Positions 16,895-24,715 of a stretch of 46,857 nucleotides of DNA are shown piece after piece. Both the position numbers and the translations under genes were made by a program. The notes beneath the pieces are model-generated. The model was given only the letters and a program-made list of their open reading frames with translations, was not told the origin of the DNA and did not search any database. This DNA comes from Pseudomonadota bacterium. GTDB taxonomy: Bacteria > Pseudomonadota > Gammaproteobacteria > Burkholderiales > Burkholderiaceae_C. Each line of letters begins with the position of its first letter. Within the stretch, counting starts at the first letter, position 1. The stretch is taken from assembly GCA_031119395.1 (NCBI GenBank), contig JAVHYA010000017.1:20415-67271 (forward strand), read 5' to 3'.

Positions 16895-17851
16895 ATGCAC
16901 CCCCCTGCCACCCCGCCTGCGACGCTGCCCCCATCGGCACGCCCGGCCGTGGACGCGGCGGCCGTGCCGTTTTCCGCCGGCACGCAGCCACCCGTCACGG
17001 CCCTGCCGGCCGGCGCTTGCGATGCCCACATCCACGTCTACGACGCCCGCTTTCCCGCCGTGGCCGGCGCCCGCCTGAGGCCGCCGGACGCCAGCGTGGC
17101 GGACTACCGCCGCCTCCAGCAGCGCACCGGGCTGCGCCGGGCCGTCGTCGTGACCCCGTCCACCTACGGCAGCGACAACCGCCCGATGCTGCAGGCGCTG
17201 CAGGCCCTCGGCGACGATGCACGCGGCGTGGCGGTGATCGACGGCACCGAAACCGATGCCGAGCTGGCCGCCCTGCACGCCCGGGGCGTGCGCGGCGTGC
17301 GGCTGAACCTCTCGCTGGGCGTGGGCACCCATGCGGACATGCTGGCGCCCATCGCGCAGCGCATCGCCCCGCTCGGCTGGCACCTGCAGCTGCTGATGCC
17401 GGTCGACGTGCTGCTGGCGCAGGCCGCCGTGCTGTCGGCGTTGCCGGTGCCCCTGGTCTTCGACCATTTCGCGCGCCTGTCGCCCGCCGACGCCGGCCGC
17501 CACCCCGCGCATGCCGTCGTGCTGCGGCTGCTGCGCGCCGGCCGGGCCTGGATCAAGCTGTCCGGCGGCTACCTGGTGAGCCCCGAGCACAGCACCGAGG
17601 ACCCGGCGCTCGACGACCTCGCCCGCAGCTTCCTCGACGCCGCGCCCGGGCGCGTCGTCTGGGGCAGCGACTGGCCCCATGCCACCGCCTCCGCCGGCCT
17701 GCAGCCCCTGCCGGACGACGCCCGCCAGCTCGACCGGCTGGCGCAATGGACCGGCGGTGGCGAGCTGCTCGCGCAGGTGCTGGTGCGCAACCCGGCCGCC
17801 CTGTACGGCTTCGACGCCCTTCCCGAACTGCAACCACCCACCGAGACATGA
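16895..17851 (+). CDS. Amidohydrolase family protein, PDC-lactonase (LigI)-like, paralog 1
   Basis: 318 aa TIM-barrel hydrolase of the amidohydrolase_2 group. After a 40-residue Pro/Ala-rich leader the core begins ACDAHIHVYDARFP (metal- or substrate-side H45-x-H47), continues with AVVVTPSTYGSDN and VRGVRLNL, and ends with VVWGSDWPHA, the conserved C-terminal Asp. Characterised relatives are 2-pyrone-4,6-dicarboxylate lactonase, sulfomuconolactone hydrolase and sugar-acid lactonases, so a lactone of an organic acid is the likely substrate. Its stop overlaps the next Bug start by four bases. It is clearly homologous to the protein at 23775. Confidence 0.88.
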   Translation: MHPPATPPATLPPSARPAVDAAAVPFSAGTQPPVTALPAGACDAHIHVYDARFPAVAGARLRPPDASVADYRRLQQRTGLRRAVVVTPSTYGSDNRPMLQALQALGDDARGVAVIDGTETDAELAALHARGVRGVRLNLSLGVGTHADMLAPIAQRIAPLGWHLQLLMPVDVLLAQAAVLSALPVPLVFDHFARLSPADAGRHPAHAVVLRLLRAGRAWIKLSGGYLVSPEHSTEDPALDDLARSFLDAAPGRVVWGSDWPHATASAGLQPLPDDARQLDRLAQWTGGGELLAQVLVRNPAALYGFDALPELQPPTET

Positions 17852-18846
17852 ACCCCGCCTTCCCGCTCTTTTCCCTCACCCGCCGCAGCCTGATCGCCGG
17901 CAGCTGCGCCCTGCTGGCCACGGGCGGCGCCCTCGCCCAGGGCCAGTGGCCCACCGGTCGCGTCATCACCTGGGTGGTGCCCTATCCGCCCGGCGGCGGC
18001 ACCGACGTGCTGGGCCGCGCCGTGGCGCAGAAGCTCGGCGGCACGCTGGGCACCAACGTCATCGTGGACAACCGCGCCGGCGCCACCGGCACCATCGGCG
18101 CGGCCTACGTCGCCAAGTCGGCGCCCGACGGCTACACGCTGCTGGGCACCACCATCGGGCCCCAGGCCATCGCGCCGCATCTGATGGGCAAGCTGCCCTA
18201 CGACCCGATCGGCGGTTTCGCGCCGGTGGCGATCATCGGCACCATTCCGCACATCCTGGTGGTGGGTGCCAACCAGCCCTACCGCAACGTGGCCGACCTG
18301 CTGGCCGCGGCCAAGGCACAGCCCGGCAAGCTGGCCTTCGCCTCGGGCGGCACCGGCACCATCCTGCAGATGCAGGGCGAACTGCTGGCGCAGCAGACGG
18401 GCAGCCGCTTCATCCACGTGCCCTACAAGGGCGACTCGCCCGCCGTGCAGGACACGCTGGGCGAGCAGGTGAACTTCATGTTCGCCCCGGCCGCCGCGGC
18501 GCTGCCCCACGTGCAGTCCGGCCGCCTGCGGGCGCTGGCCGTCACCTCGGCCGCGCGCCTGAAGCCGCTGCCCGACGTGCCCACCATGGCGGAGGCCGGC
18601 ATCAAGGACTTCGTCGTCGAGCAGTGGCAGGCCGTCTTCGCGCCGGCCGGCACGCCGGCGCCCATCGTCGAGCGCCTGAACCGGGACGTCAACGCCGCCC
18701 TCAAGACCCCCGACCTGGTCGCCCTGGCCGACAAGCTGGGCGTGAACCTGGTGGGCGGCACGCCCGCGCAGCTGGGCGCACTGCAGAAGTCCGACTCCGC
18801 CAAGTGGGCCGAGGTCATCCGCAAGGGTGGCATCAAGGCCGACTGA
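17848..18846 (+). CDS. Bug/TctC family receptor, coupled to the amidohydrolase
   Basis: 332 aa. Starts at the ATG at 17848 within the amidohydrolase stop (ATGA). The signal peptide contains LTRRSLIAGSC, a twin-arginine-like pattern, with cleavage near residue 30 (ALA|QGQWPTG). Family marks are VVPYPPGGGTDVLGRAVAQ, IVDNRAGATGTIGAAYVAK, DGYTLLG, HVPYKGDSPAVQD and LPDVPTMAEAGIKDF. Translational coupling implies that it binds the precursor acid of the same pathway. No TctA or TctB gene is near. Confidence 0.94.
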   Translation: MNPAFPLFSLTRRSLIAGSCALLATGGALAQGQWPTGRVITWVVPYPPGGGTDVLGRAVAQKLGGTLGTNVIVDNRAGATGTIGAAYVAKSAPDGYTLLGTTIGPQAIAPHLMGKLPYDPIGGFAPVAIIGTIPHILVVGANQPYRNVADLLAAAKAQPGKLAFASGGTGTILQMQGELLAQQTGSRFIHVPYKGDSPAVQDTLGEQVNFMFAPAAAALPHVQSGRLRALAVTSAARLKPLPDVPTMAEAGIKDFVVEQWQAVFAPAGTPAPIVERLNRDVNAALKTPDLVALADKLGVNLVGGTPAQLGALQKSDSAKWAEVIRKGGIKAD

Positions 18847-18896
18847 TCCTTTCCGTTTCCTCCACCTCCCTCCTCTTCTTCCGAATCGAGCCCACC

Positions 18897-19583
18897 ATGA
18901 GCCAACTCCCCGACATCGTCCGCGACATCGAGCGCGTCTCCCCCGAAGTGGTCGCCAAGGCCGCCACCTTCCAGGCCGCCATCCTGGCCGACGTGGCCGG
19001 CCGCCGCGGCACCATGAACGCCCGCGTCGCGCCGGTCCACGAGCGCATGGTGGTGGCAGGTCCGGCCTTCACCGTCGAGGTGCGCCCCGGCGACAACCTG
19101 ATGATCCATGCCGCCATCGCGCTGGCCAAGCCGGGCGACGTGCTGGTCATCGACGGCAAGGGCGACCAGACCGCCGCGCTCATGGGCACGCTGATGCTCA
19201 GCGCCTGCAAGAAGCGCGGCCTGGCCGGCGTGATCGTCGACGGCGCCATCCGCGACAAGCTGGAGCTGCTGGAGCTGGACTTCCCGGTCTTCAGCGCCGG
19301 CTTCAACCCGGCCGGCCCCACCAAGTTCGTGCCCGGCCGCATCAACCATCCGATCTCGGCCGGCGGCGCCAGCGTCAACCCCGGTGACCTGGTGGTGGGC
19401 GACGCCGACGGCGTGGTCGTCATCGAGCGCGAGAAGGCGCCCGCCATGATGGACCTGGCCGACAGGAAGGTGGCCGACGAGGCCGCCCGCCTCGAATCCA
19501 TCGCGCGCGGCGACACCGCCGCCAAGTGGCTGCCCGCGGCCCTGCGCGCGGCCGGCGTCTTGAAGGAAGGCGAATCGCTGTGA
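18897..19583 (+). CDS. RraA-family aldolase, 4-carboxy-4-hydroxy-2-oxoadipate / HMG aldolase-like
   Basis: 228 aa, matching class II HMG/CHA aldolases (~227-238 aa). Key features are VRPGDNLMIHAAIALAKPGDV, KGDQTAALMGTLMLSACKKR and IVDGAIRDKLELLEL, whose R119-D120 correspond to the catalytic Arg and metal-ligand Asp of the G-x20-R-D-x2-E/D motif. Enzymes of this type cleave 4-hydroxy-2-oxoacids to pyruvate plus an oxoacid and often decarboxylate oxaloacetate. Lies between a Bug gene and a hydroxyacid dehydrogenase gene whose GTG start overlaps its stop. Distinguished from the RNase-inhibitor RraA by the catalytic motif and the operon. Confidence 0.9.
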   Translation: MSQLPDIVRDIERVSPEVVAKAATFQAAILADVAGRRGTMNARVAPVHERMVVAGPAFTVEVRPGDNLMIHAAIALAKPGDVLVIDGKGDQTAALMGTLMLSACKKRGLAGVIVDGAIRDKLELLELDFPVFSAGFNPAGPTKFVPGRINHPISAGGASVNPGDLVVGDADGVVVIEREKAPAMMDLADRKVADEAARLESIARGDTAAKWLPAALRAAGVLKEGESL

Positions 19584-20494
19584 GCACCGTACTCGTCACC
19601 GCCGCCGACCTGGCGCCGCAGGCCCTGGACCTGCTGAAGAACCTCGAGGTGGTCTACGCCGGCAAGACGCCGACCGAGGAGGACCTGGTGGCCCTGGCCA
19701 AGCGCCACGACCCGGTGGCCATCATCGTGCGCTACGGCAAGGTGGGCGCCGACGTGATGGACGCAGCACCGTCGCTCAAGGTCATCTCCAAGCACGGCAG
19801 CGGCACCGACACCATCGACAAGGTGGCCGCCAAGGCGCGCGGCATCGAGGTGGTGGCCGCCGTGGGCGCGAACGCCGCCGCCGTGGCCGAACAGGCCCTG
19901 GCCCTGATGCTGGCCTGCGCCAAGTCGGTGGTGTCGCTGGATGCGCGCATGCACGCCGGCCACTGGGACAAGGCCACGCACAAGAGCCTGGAACTGGGCG
20001 GCCGCACCGTCGGCCTGGTGGGCCTGGGCGCCATCGGCCAGCGCTTCGCGCGCATGGCGCATGGCATCGGCATGCGGGTGATCGGCTTCGACCCCTTCGC
20101 GAAGGACCTGCCCGACTACATCCAGACCGCGGACCTCGCCACGATCTGGCGCGAGGCCGACGTGATCTCGCTGCACTGCCCGCTGACCGACGAGAACCGC
20201 GGCATGCTCAACGCCGAGACGCTGGCCCAGTGCAAGCGCGGCGTGATCGTGGTCAACACCGCGCGTGGCGGCCTGATCGACGAGGCGGCGCTGCTGGCCG
20301 CCGTGCAGTCGGGCCAGGTGGCCAGTGCTGGCCTGGACAGCTTCGCGGTCGAGCCGATGACGGCGGGCCACCCCTTCCAAGGCCAGGAGCGCATCGTGCT
20401 CAGCCCGCACATCGGCGGTGTGACCAGCGACGCCTACGTCAACATGGGCGTGGGGGCCGCGAAGAACCTGCTGGCGGTGCTGGAACGCGGCTGA
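19580..20494 (+). CDS. D-isomer-specific 2-hydroxyacid dehydrogenase, NAD-binding
   Basis: 304 aa starting at GTG 19580, which overlaps the aldolase stop (GTGA) and is preceded by GAAGGAAGG. Rossmann motif VGLVGLGAIGQRFARMAHG (GxGxxG at ~148-153). The catalytic Arg is in VVNTARGGLIDEAALL, the Glu in FAVEPM, and the His in LSPHIGG. Interconverts a 2-oxoacid and a 2-hydroxyacid in the cytoplasm. Coupled to the aldolase, it may oxidise the hydroxyacid feeding it or reduce its oxoacid product (inference). Confidence 0.92.
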   Translation: MSTVLVTAADLAPQALDLLKNLEVVYAGKTPTEEDLVALAKRHDPVAIIVRYGKVGADVMDAAPSLKVISKHGSGTDTIDKVAAKARGIEVVAAVGANAAAVAEQALALMLACAKSVVSLDARMHAGHWDKATHKSLELGGRTVGLVGLGAIGQRFARMAHGIGMRVIGFDPFAKDLPDYIQTADLATIWREADVISLHCPLTDENRGMLNAETLAQCKRGVIVVNTARGGLIDEAALLAAVQSGQVASAGLDSFAVEPMTAGHPFQGQERIVLSPHIGGVTSDAYVNMGVGAAKNLLAVLERG

Positions 20495-20501
20495 GGTCCG
20501 C

Positions 20502-20521
20502 GGCCGGCGAACGCGCCGGCC
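20502..20521 (+). terminator. GC hairpin between the dehydrogenase and MBL-hydrolase genes
   Basis: GGCCGGC (20502-20508) pairs with GCCGGCC (20515-20521) over 6 bases, just after the dehydrogenase stop. Without a T tract it is more likely a transcript-stabilising or attenuating structure than a full terminator. Confidence 0.45.
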
Positions 20522-20569
20522 CCTGGCGAAGCGCCCACCACGACAGCCCATCCCGAAGGAGACAAGACC

Positions 20570-21586
20570 ATGACCCCCCGACGTTCCGGCGGCCTGCTCG
20601 CCGCCGCACTCGCCACCGTGCTGTGGGGCTGCGCCAGCCCCCCGCCGGCAACCCTGGGCCCATCCGAGGCCAGCATCGCGGCCCATGTCGCCGCGGCCAC
20701 GCGCGCCGCGGGCAGCGATCTGGGCGAGGTGCTGACGCTGTGCAAGCCGGTGCCCACCGCCCGGCCGGTGCAGGACGAGGCCGCCGACCGCGGCCTGCGC
20801 GCGCTGATCGCCCGTCCTGCCCCGCCGCCGGGCCGTGCCTTCGACAACCTGTACTTCGTGGGCGGCGACTGGGCCAGTGCCTGGGCCATCGACACGCCCG
20901 AGGGCATCATCCTGATCGACGCCCTCAACAACCAGGTCGAGGCGACGGCCCTGATCGAGGGCGGCATGCGCAAGCTGGGTCTGGACCCGGCGCGCATCCG
21001 CTACATCGTGGTCAGCCATGGCCATGGCGACCACTACGGCGGTGCGCCCTACCTGGCGCAGAAGTACGGCGCCCGCGTGGTCATGAGCGACATCGACTGG
21101 ACCATGATGGAGACGCGGCTGGAATTCGCCACGCCCATCTGGGGCGCGCCGCCCAAGCGCGACATCAGCGTCAAGGACGGCGACAAGCTGACGCTCGGGG
21201 GCACCAGCCTCACGCTGTACGTGACGCCCGGCCACACCTGGGGCACGCTGTCGCCGGTGTTCGACGTCACCTGGCAGGGCAAGAAGCACCGCGTGCTGCT
21301 GTGGGGCGGCACCGGCTTCAACTTCGGCGCCGACATTCCGCGCATGGAAAGCTACGGCCGCTCGACGCAGCGCATGGCGCAGGTCGTGCGCGCCGAAGGC
21401 ATCGACGTGATGCTGTCCAACCATTCGCGCGTGGACGGCTCGCAGGGCAAGCTGGCCCGGCTGCGCGAGGCCGGCGGCACCGGCCCCAACCCGTTCGTGG
21501 TGGGCGAGCCGACCGTCGAGCGCACGCTGACCGTCATGAACGAATGCTCGCTGGCCCAGCGAGACCGTTTCGCCCTGCTGCGCTGA
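20570..21586 (+). CDS. Exported metallo-beta-lactamase-fold hydrolase (subclass B3-like)
   Basis: 338 aa from the ATG at 20570, preceded by AAGGAGA. The N-terminus is a signal with a lipobox-like VLWGC (Cys 21), so it is probably an exported lipoprotein. The MBL domain has the full zinc set of a B3-like enzyme: SHGHGDHYGG (H150, H152, D154, H155), VTPGHTWG and SNHSRVDGS. Substrate unknown. The context of two amidohydrolases and an SMP-30 protein makes a periplasmic lactonase or esterase as likely as a beta-lactamase. Seventy-five bases separate it from the dehydrogenase gene. Confidence 0.88.
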   Translation: MTPRRSGGLLAAALATVLWGCASPPPATLGPSEASIAAHVAAATRAAGSDLGEVLTLCKPVPTARPVQDEAADRGLRALIARPAPPPGRAFDNLYFVGGDWASAWAIDTPEGIILIDALNNQVEATALIEGGMRKLGLDPARIRYIVVSHGHGDHYGGAPYLAQKYGARVVMSDIDWTMMETRLEFATPIWGAPPKRDISVKDGDKLTLGGTSLTLYVTPGHTWGTLSPVFDVTWQGKKHRVLLWGGTGFNFGADIPRMESYGRSTQRMAQVVRAEGIDVMLSNHSRVDGSQGKLARLREAGGTGPNPFVVGEPTVERTLTVMNECSLAQRDRFALLR

Positions 21587-21590
21587 GCGC

Positions 21591-21646
21591 GCAGGCGCCC
21601 GTCCGCCGCCGCCCTCGCAGGGGCCGGACGGCAGCCGGGCGCCTGC
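21591..21646 (+). terminator. Long nested inverted repeat after the MBL-hydrolase gene
   Basis: GCAGGCGCCCG (21591-21601) pairs exactly with CGGGCGCCTGC (21636-21646). Inside, GTCCG (21601-21605) can pair with CGGAC (21625-21629). A further stem GCGGCCC / GGGCCGC flanks ATGCATG at 21694-21714. The gap thus holds strong structure between two parts of the cluster. Confidence 0.55.
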
Positions 21647-21737
21647 CGGACCGGCCGTCGCGCCAGCGGGTTCGACCGGGCACCTGAACCGAAGCGGCCC
21701 ATGCATGGGGCCGCCCCGACTCTCACAAGGAAACATC

Positions 21738-22715
21738 ATGAAGACATCCGCCGTCAAGGCCGCCCTGCTGGCCGCGATCACCGCCCTCGGCTTCAACGCA
21801 TCCGCGCCGGCACAACCGGCCTGGCCCGAGCGGCCGATCAAGCTGGTCGTGCCCTACCCCGCGGGCGGCAACGCCGACAGCACGGCCCGGCTGCTGGCCA
21901 CGCAGTTGTCGGACCGGCTGGGCCAGCAGGTCCTGGTGGACAACCGCCCGGGTGGCGGCGGCACCATCGGCGCCACCGCGGTGGCGAAGGCGCCCGCCGA
22001 CGGCTACACGCTGCTGCTCGACGCGACGGCCTTCACCGTCAACCCGAGCCTGTTCAGCAAGCTGGCCTACGACCCGACCAAGGACTTCGCGCCGATCTCG
22101 CAGATCACCCGCGTGCCCATGCTGCTCGTGGTGCCCGCCGCCTCGCCGCTGAAGTCGGTCGCCGACCTGGTTCGCGCCGCGAAGGCTTCGCCCGGCAAGC
22201 TGAGCTATGCCTCCGCCGGCAACGGGGGCGCGCAGCATCTGGCCGCCGAGCTCTACAAGCAGGGCACCAAGCTCTCGATGGTGCACATCCCCTACCGCGG
22301 CGGTGCGCCCGCACTGACGGACCTGGCGGGCGGCCAGGTGGACCTGATGTTCAGCGCCACCTCGGCATCGGGCACCTTCGTGAAGAGCGGCAAGCTGCGT
22401 GCACTGGCCATCACCTCCGCCGAGCGCTCCGCGGACTGGCCGGACCTGCCGACGGTGGCCGAAGGCGGACTGCCGGGCTTCGCGGTCTACGAGTGGAACG
22501 GGCTCTTCGCGCCGGCGGGCACGCCGCCGGCCGTGCTGCAGCGGCTGGAGACCGAGACGCGCGCGGCGCTGTCCTCGCCAGAGCTGAAGTCACGCCTGTC
22601 GGACCTGGGCGTGCAGCCGGTGGGCTCCAGCAGCGCGGACTTCCGCCGCTTCGTCCAGGCGGAGACCACGCGATGGGCCGACGTCATCAAGCGCGCGGGC
22701 ATCCGCATGGATTGA
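21738..22715 (+). CDS. Bug/TctC family receptor
   Basis: 325 aa from the ATG at 21738 (AAGGA upstream). Signal peptide of 25 residues, then QPAWPERPIKLVVPYPAGGNADSTARLLATQL, VDNRPGGGGTIGATAVAK, DGYTLLL, HIPYRGGAPALTDLAGGQVD and LPTVAEGGLPGFAVYEWNGLF. The stretch GFAVYEWNGLFAPAGTP is nearly identical to one in the receptor at 28702-29673, so those two are close relatives and may bind similar ligands. First of two consecutive Bug genes ahead of the second amidohydrolase. Confidence 0.94.
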   Translation: MKTSAVKAALLAAITALGFNASAPAQPAWPERPIKLVVPYPAGGNADSTARLLATQLSDRLGQQVLVDNRPGGGGTIGATAVAKAPADGYTLLLDATAFTVNPSLFSKLAYDPTKDFAPISQITRVPMLLVVPAASPLKSVADLVRAAKASPGKLSYASAGNGGAQHLAAELYKQGTKLSMVHIPYRGGAPALTDLAGGQVDLMFSATSASGTFVKSGKLRALAITSAERSADWPDLPTVAEGGLPGFAVYEWNGLFAPAGTPPAVLQRLETETRAALSSPELKSRLSDLGVQPVGSSSADFRRFVQAETTRWADVIKRAGIRMD

Positions 22716-22782
22716 GCGCAATCGCTGCCTGCCCGTCTTGTCCGCTGCGTGCAGCCGACCCAACATCCAGCCTTCACACACC

Positions 22783-23778
22783 ATGACCTCCTCCAATACC
22801 CGGGCGCTGCGGCGCCGCGCCACCGCCGCGCTGCTGGCCCTGCCTCTTCTTGCAGCATCCACCCTCGCCTCGGCGCAGACCGACTGGCCCAACCGCACGG
22901 TGAAGATCGTCGTTCCCTATGCCCCCGGCGGCGCGGTGGACGTCGTGACGCGCAAGATGGCGCAGAAGCTCGGCGAGCAGACCGGCCAGAGCTTCATCGT
23001 CGAGAACAAGCCCGGCGCCAGCAGCACCATCGGCGCCATGCAGGTGGCCCGGTCCGAGCCGGATGGCTACACCCTGGTGGCCAACGACACGACCTATGCG
23101 CTCCTGCCGCACATCTTCAGGAAGCTGCCCTTCGACCAGGCCAACGACCTGCTGCCCGTCAGCGCCTTCGTGTTCGCGCCGCTGACGCTGGCGGTGAATG
23201 GCAACTCGCCCTACAAGAGCCTGCCCGAGCTGCTGGCCTTCGCGAAGGCCCACCCGGGCCGCGTGACCTACGGCAGCGGCGGCGCCGGCACGCTGCCGCA
23301 CTTCAGCGCGGAAGCCCTGGGCCTGGCGACCGGCACCAAGCTGCTGCACGTTCCCTTCAAGGGCGCGGCCGAGGCCACGCAGGCCGTGCTGGGCGGCACG
23401 ATCGACATGCAGTTCGCCTCGCCGTCGGGCGTGATCGGCAATGTCAAGGGCGGCAAGCTGCGCCTGCTGGCCATCAGCGGCGACCGCCGCGTGCCCCTGC
23501 TGCCCGACGTGCCCACCTTCGCCGAGGCCGGCGTGAAGGACTTCGGCGTGATCAACTGGACGGGCCTGTGGGCGCCGAAGGGCACGCCGCCGGCCGTCAT
23601 GCAGCGTCTGCAGGCCGAGATCGCCAAGGCCATGAAGACGGAGGACATGAAGGCCTTCTCCGAAAGCGTGGCCGCGGAGCCGCGCCAGCTCGACGCCGAG
23701 GCCTTCGGCAGGCTGCTCAAGGACAGCACGGCGCGCTGGGGACGGGTGGTGGCCCAATCCGGCTTCGAGAAGCAATGA
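22783..23778 (+). CDS. Bug/TctC family receptor, coupled to the second amidohydrolase
   Basis: 331 aa from the ATG at 22783. Signal peptide with RRR at ~10-12, cleavage near residue 31 (ASA|QTDWPNRTV). Family marks are IVVPYAPGGAVDVVTRKMAQ, VENKPGASSTIGAMQVAR, DGYTLVA, HVPFKGAAEATQAVLGG and LPDVPTFAEAGVKDFGV. A 67-base gap separates it from the preceding Bug gene; its own stop overlaps the following amidohydrolase start (ATGA at 23775). This mirrors the amidohydrolase-Bug pair at 16895-18846 in reverse order. Confidence 0.94.
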   Translation: MTSSNTRALRRRATAALLALPLLAASTLASAQTDWPNRTVKIVVPYAPGGAVDVVTRKMAQKLGEQTGQSFIVENKPGASSTIGAMQVARSEPDGYTLVANDTTYALLPHIFRKLPFDQANDLLPVSAFVFAPLTLAVNGNSPYKSLPELLAFAKAHPGRVTYGSGGAGTLPHFSAEALGLATGTKLLHVPFKGAAEATQAVLGGTIDMQFASPSGVIGNVKGGKLRLLAISGDRRVPLLPDVPTFAEAGVKDFGVINWTGLWAPKGTPPAVMQRLQAEIAKAMKTEDMKAFSESVAAEPRQLDAEAFGRLLKDSTARWGRVVAQSGFEKQ

Positions 23779-24701
23779 GCGGGGCGTCCGCCTCCGGCGT
23801 CAACGGGCCCGCCGGCGTGCAGGGGTCCGTCCCGCATTCGGCCGGCGACCGGCCACCGGCCGTGCGCCTGCCGCCGCTGGCCTGCGACAGCCACATGCAT
23901 ATCTTCGACCCGCGCTTCGCGCCGTCCAGGCACTGGAAGCGCCAGCCGCCCGATGCGCCCGTGGCCGCCTACCGGCAGCTGCAGGCGCGCCTGGGCACGC
24001 AGCGGGCGGTGGTGGTCACGCCCTCCACCTACGGCACCGACAACGCCTGCACGCTCGACGCGCTGGCGCAGATGGGCGATGCCGCGCGCGGCGTGGCCGT
24101 GGTCGAGGCCGGCGTCGATGCCGCCGAGCTGCAGCGCCTGCACGGCCTGGGCGTGCGCGGCCTGCGCGTCAACTTCGTGACGCCGCAGTCCTGGGGCACG
24201 ACCACTCCCGACATGCTCGCCACGCTGGCGGCCAAGGTGGCGCCGCTGGGCTGGCACATCCAGGTCTTCGTCCATCCGGAGCAGCTGCTGGCCATGGCCG
24301 CGCTGCTGCATGGACTGCCGGTGCCGCTGGTGGTGGACCACATGGCGCGGCTCGACCCGGTGCAGGGCGCGAGCGGCGAGGCCTTCGACCTGCTGTGCCG
24401 CCTGCTCGATGCGGGCAACACCTGGGTCAAGCTCTCCGGCGCCTACATGCGCTCGTCGGTGGGCGGGCCGACCTATGCCGACACCCTGGCCGCCGGCCAG
24501 GCGCTGGTGCGCCGCGCGCCCGAGCGCCTGGTGTGGGGCAGCGACTGGCCCCACACCACCGAGACGCCGGGCAGCGTGGACGATGCGGCCCTGGTCGACC
24601 TGCTCGGCCGCTGGTGCGAGGGCGATGCCGGGCGCATCGCGCGCATCGTGGTCGACAACCCGGCGAAGCTCTACGACTTCGGCCCCGTGACGTCCGCCTG
24701 A
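23775..24701 (+). CDS. Amidohydrolase family protein, PDC-lactonase (LigI)-like, paralog 2
   Basis: 308 aa, starting at the ATG at 23775 in the Bug stop. The core CDSHMHIFDPRFAPS (H40-x-H42), VVVTPSTYGTDN, LGVRGLRVNFV, LPVPLVVDHMARLDP and LVWGSDWPHTTETPG follow the same order as paralog 1, with which it shares many runs (VVVTPSTYG, WGSDWPH, GWH-Q). Substrate loops differ: LNLSLGVGTHADM there versus VNFVTPQSWGTTTPDM here, so the pair may act on different or successive lactones. The Pro/Ala-rich leader of ~35 residues is of uncertain relevance. Confidence 0.88.
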   Translation: MSGASASGVNGPAGVQGSVPHSAGDRPPAVRLPPLACDSHMHIFDPRFAPSRHWKRQPPDAPVAAYRQLQARLGTQRAVVVTPSTYGTDNACTLDALAQMGDAARGVAVVEAGVDAAELQRLHGLGVRGLRVNFVTPQSWGTTTPDMLATLAAKVAPLGWHIQVFVHPEQLLAMAALLHGLPVPLVVDHMARLDPVQGASGEAFDLLCRLLDAGNTWVKLSGAYMRSSVGGPTYADTLAAGQALVRRAPERLVWGSDWPHTTETPGSVDDAALVDLLGRWCEGDAGRIARIVVDNPAKLYDFGPVTSA

Positions 24702-24715
24702 CAAAGCGAAGACCC

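Noticed and set aside
18897-19583. RraA as an RNase E inhibitor
   Set aside because: The aldolase R-D-x2-E motif is intact and the gene is coupled to a hydroxyacid dehydrogenase in a catabolic cluster.
16895-20494. Complete protocatechuate 4,5-cleavage (lig) pathway
   Set aside because: LigI-like and LigK-like genes are present, but no ring-cleavage dioxygenase, semialdehyde dehydrogenase or LigJ-type hydratase, and the dehydrogenase is of the D-2-hydroxyacid type.
18833-21841. A 1002-residue minus-strand frame opposite the aldolase, dehydrogenase and MBL genes
   Set aside because: Low-complexity His/Arg/Gly composition typical of antisense frames in GC-rich DNA; the plus strand has complete enzymes with coupled starts.
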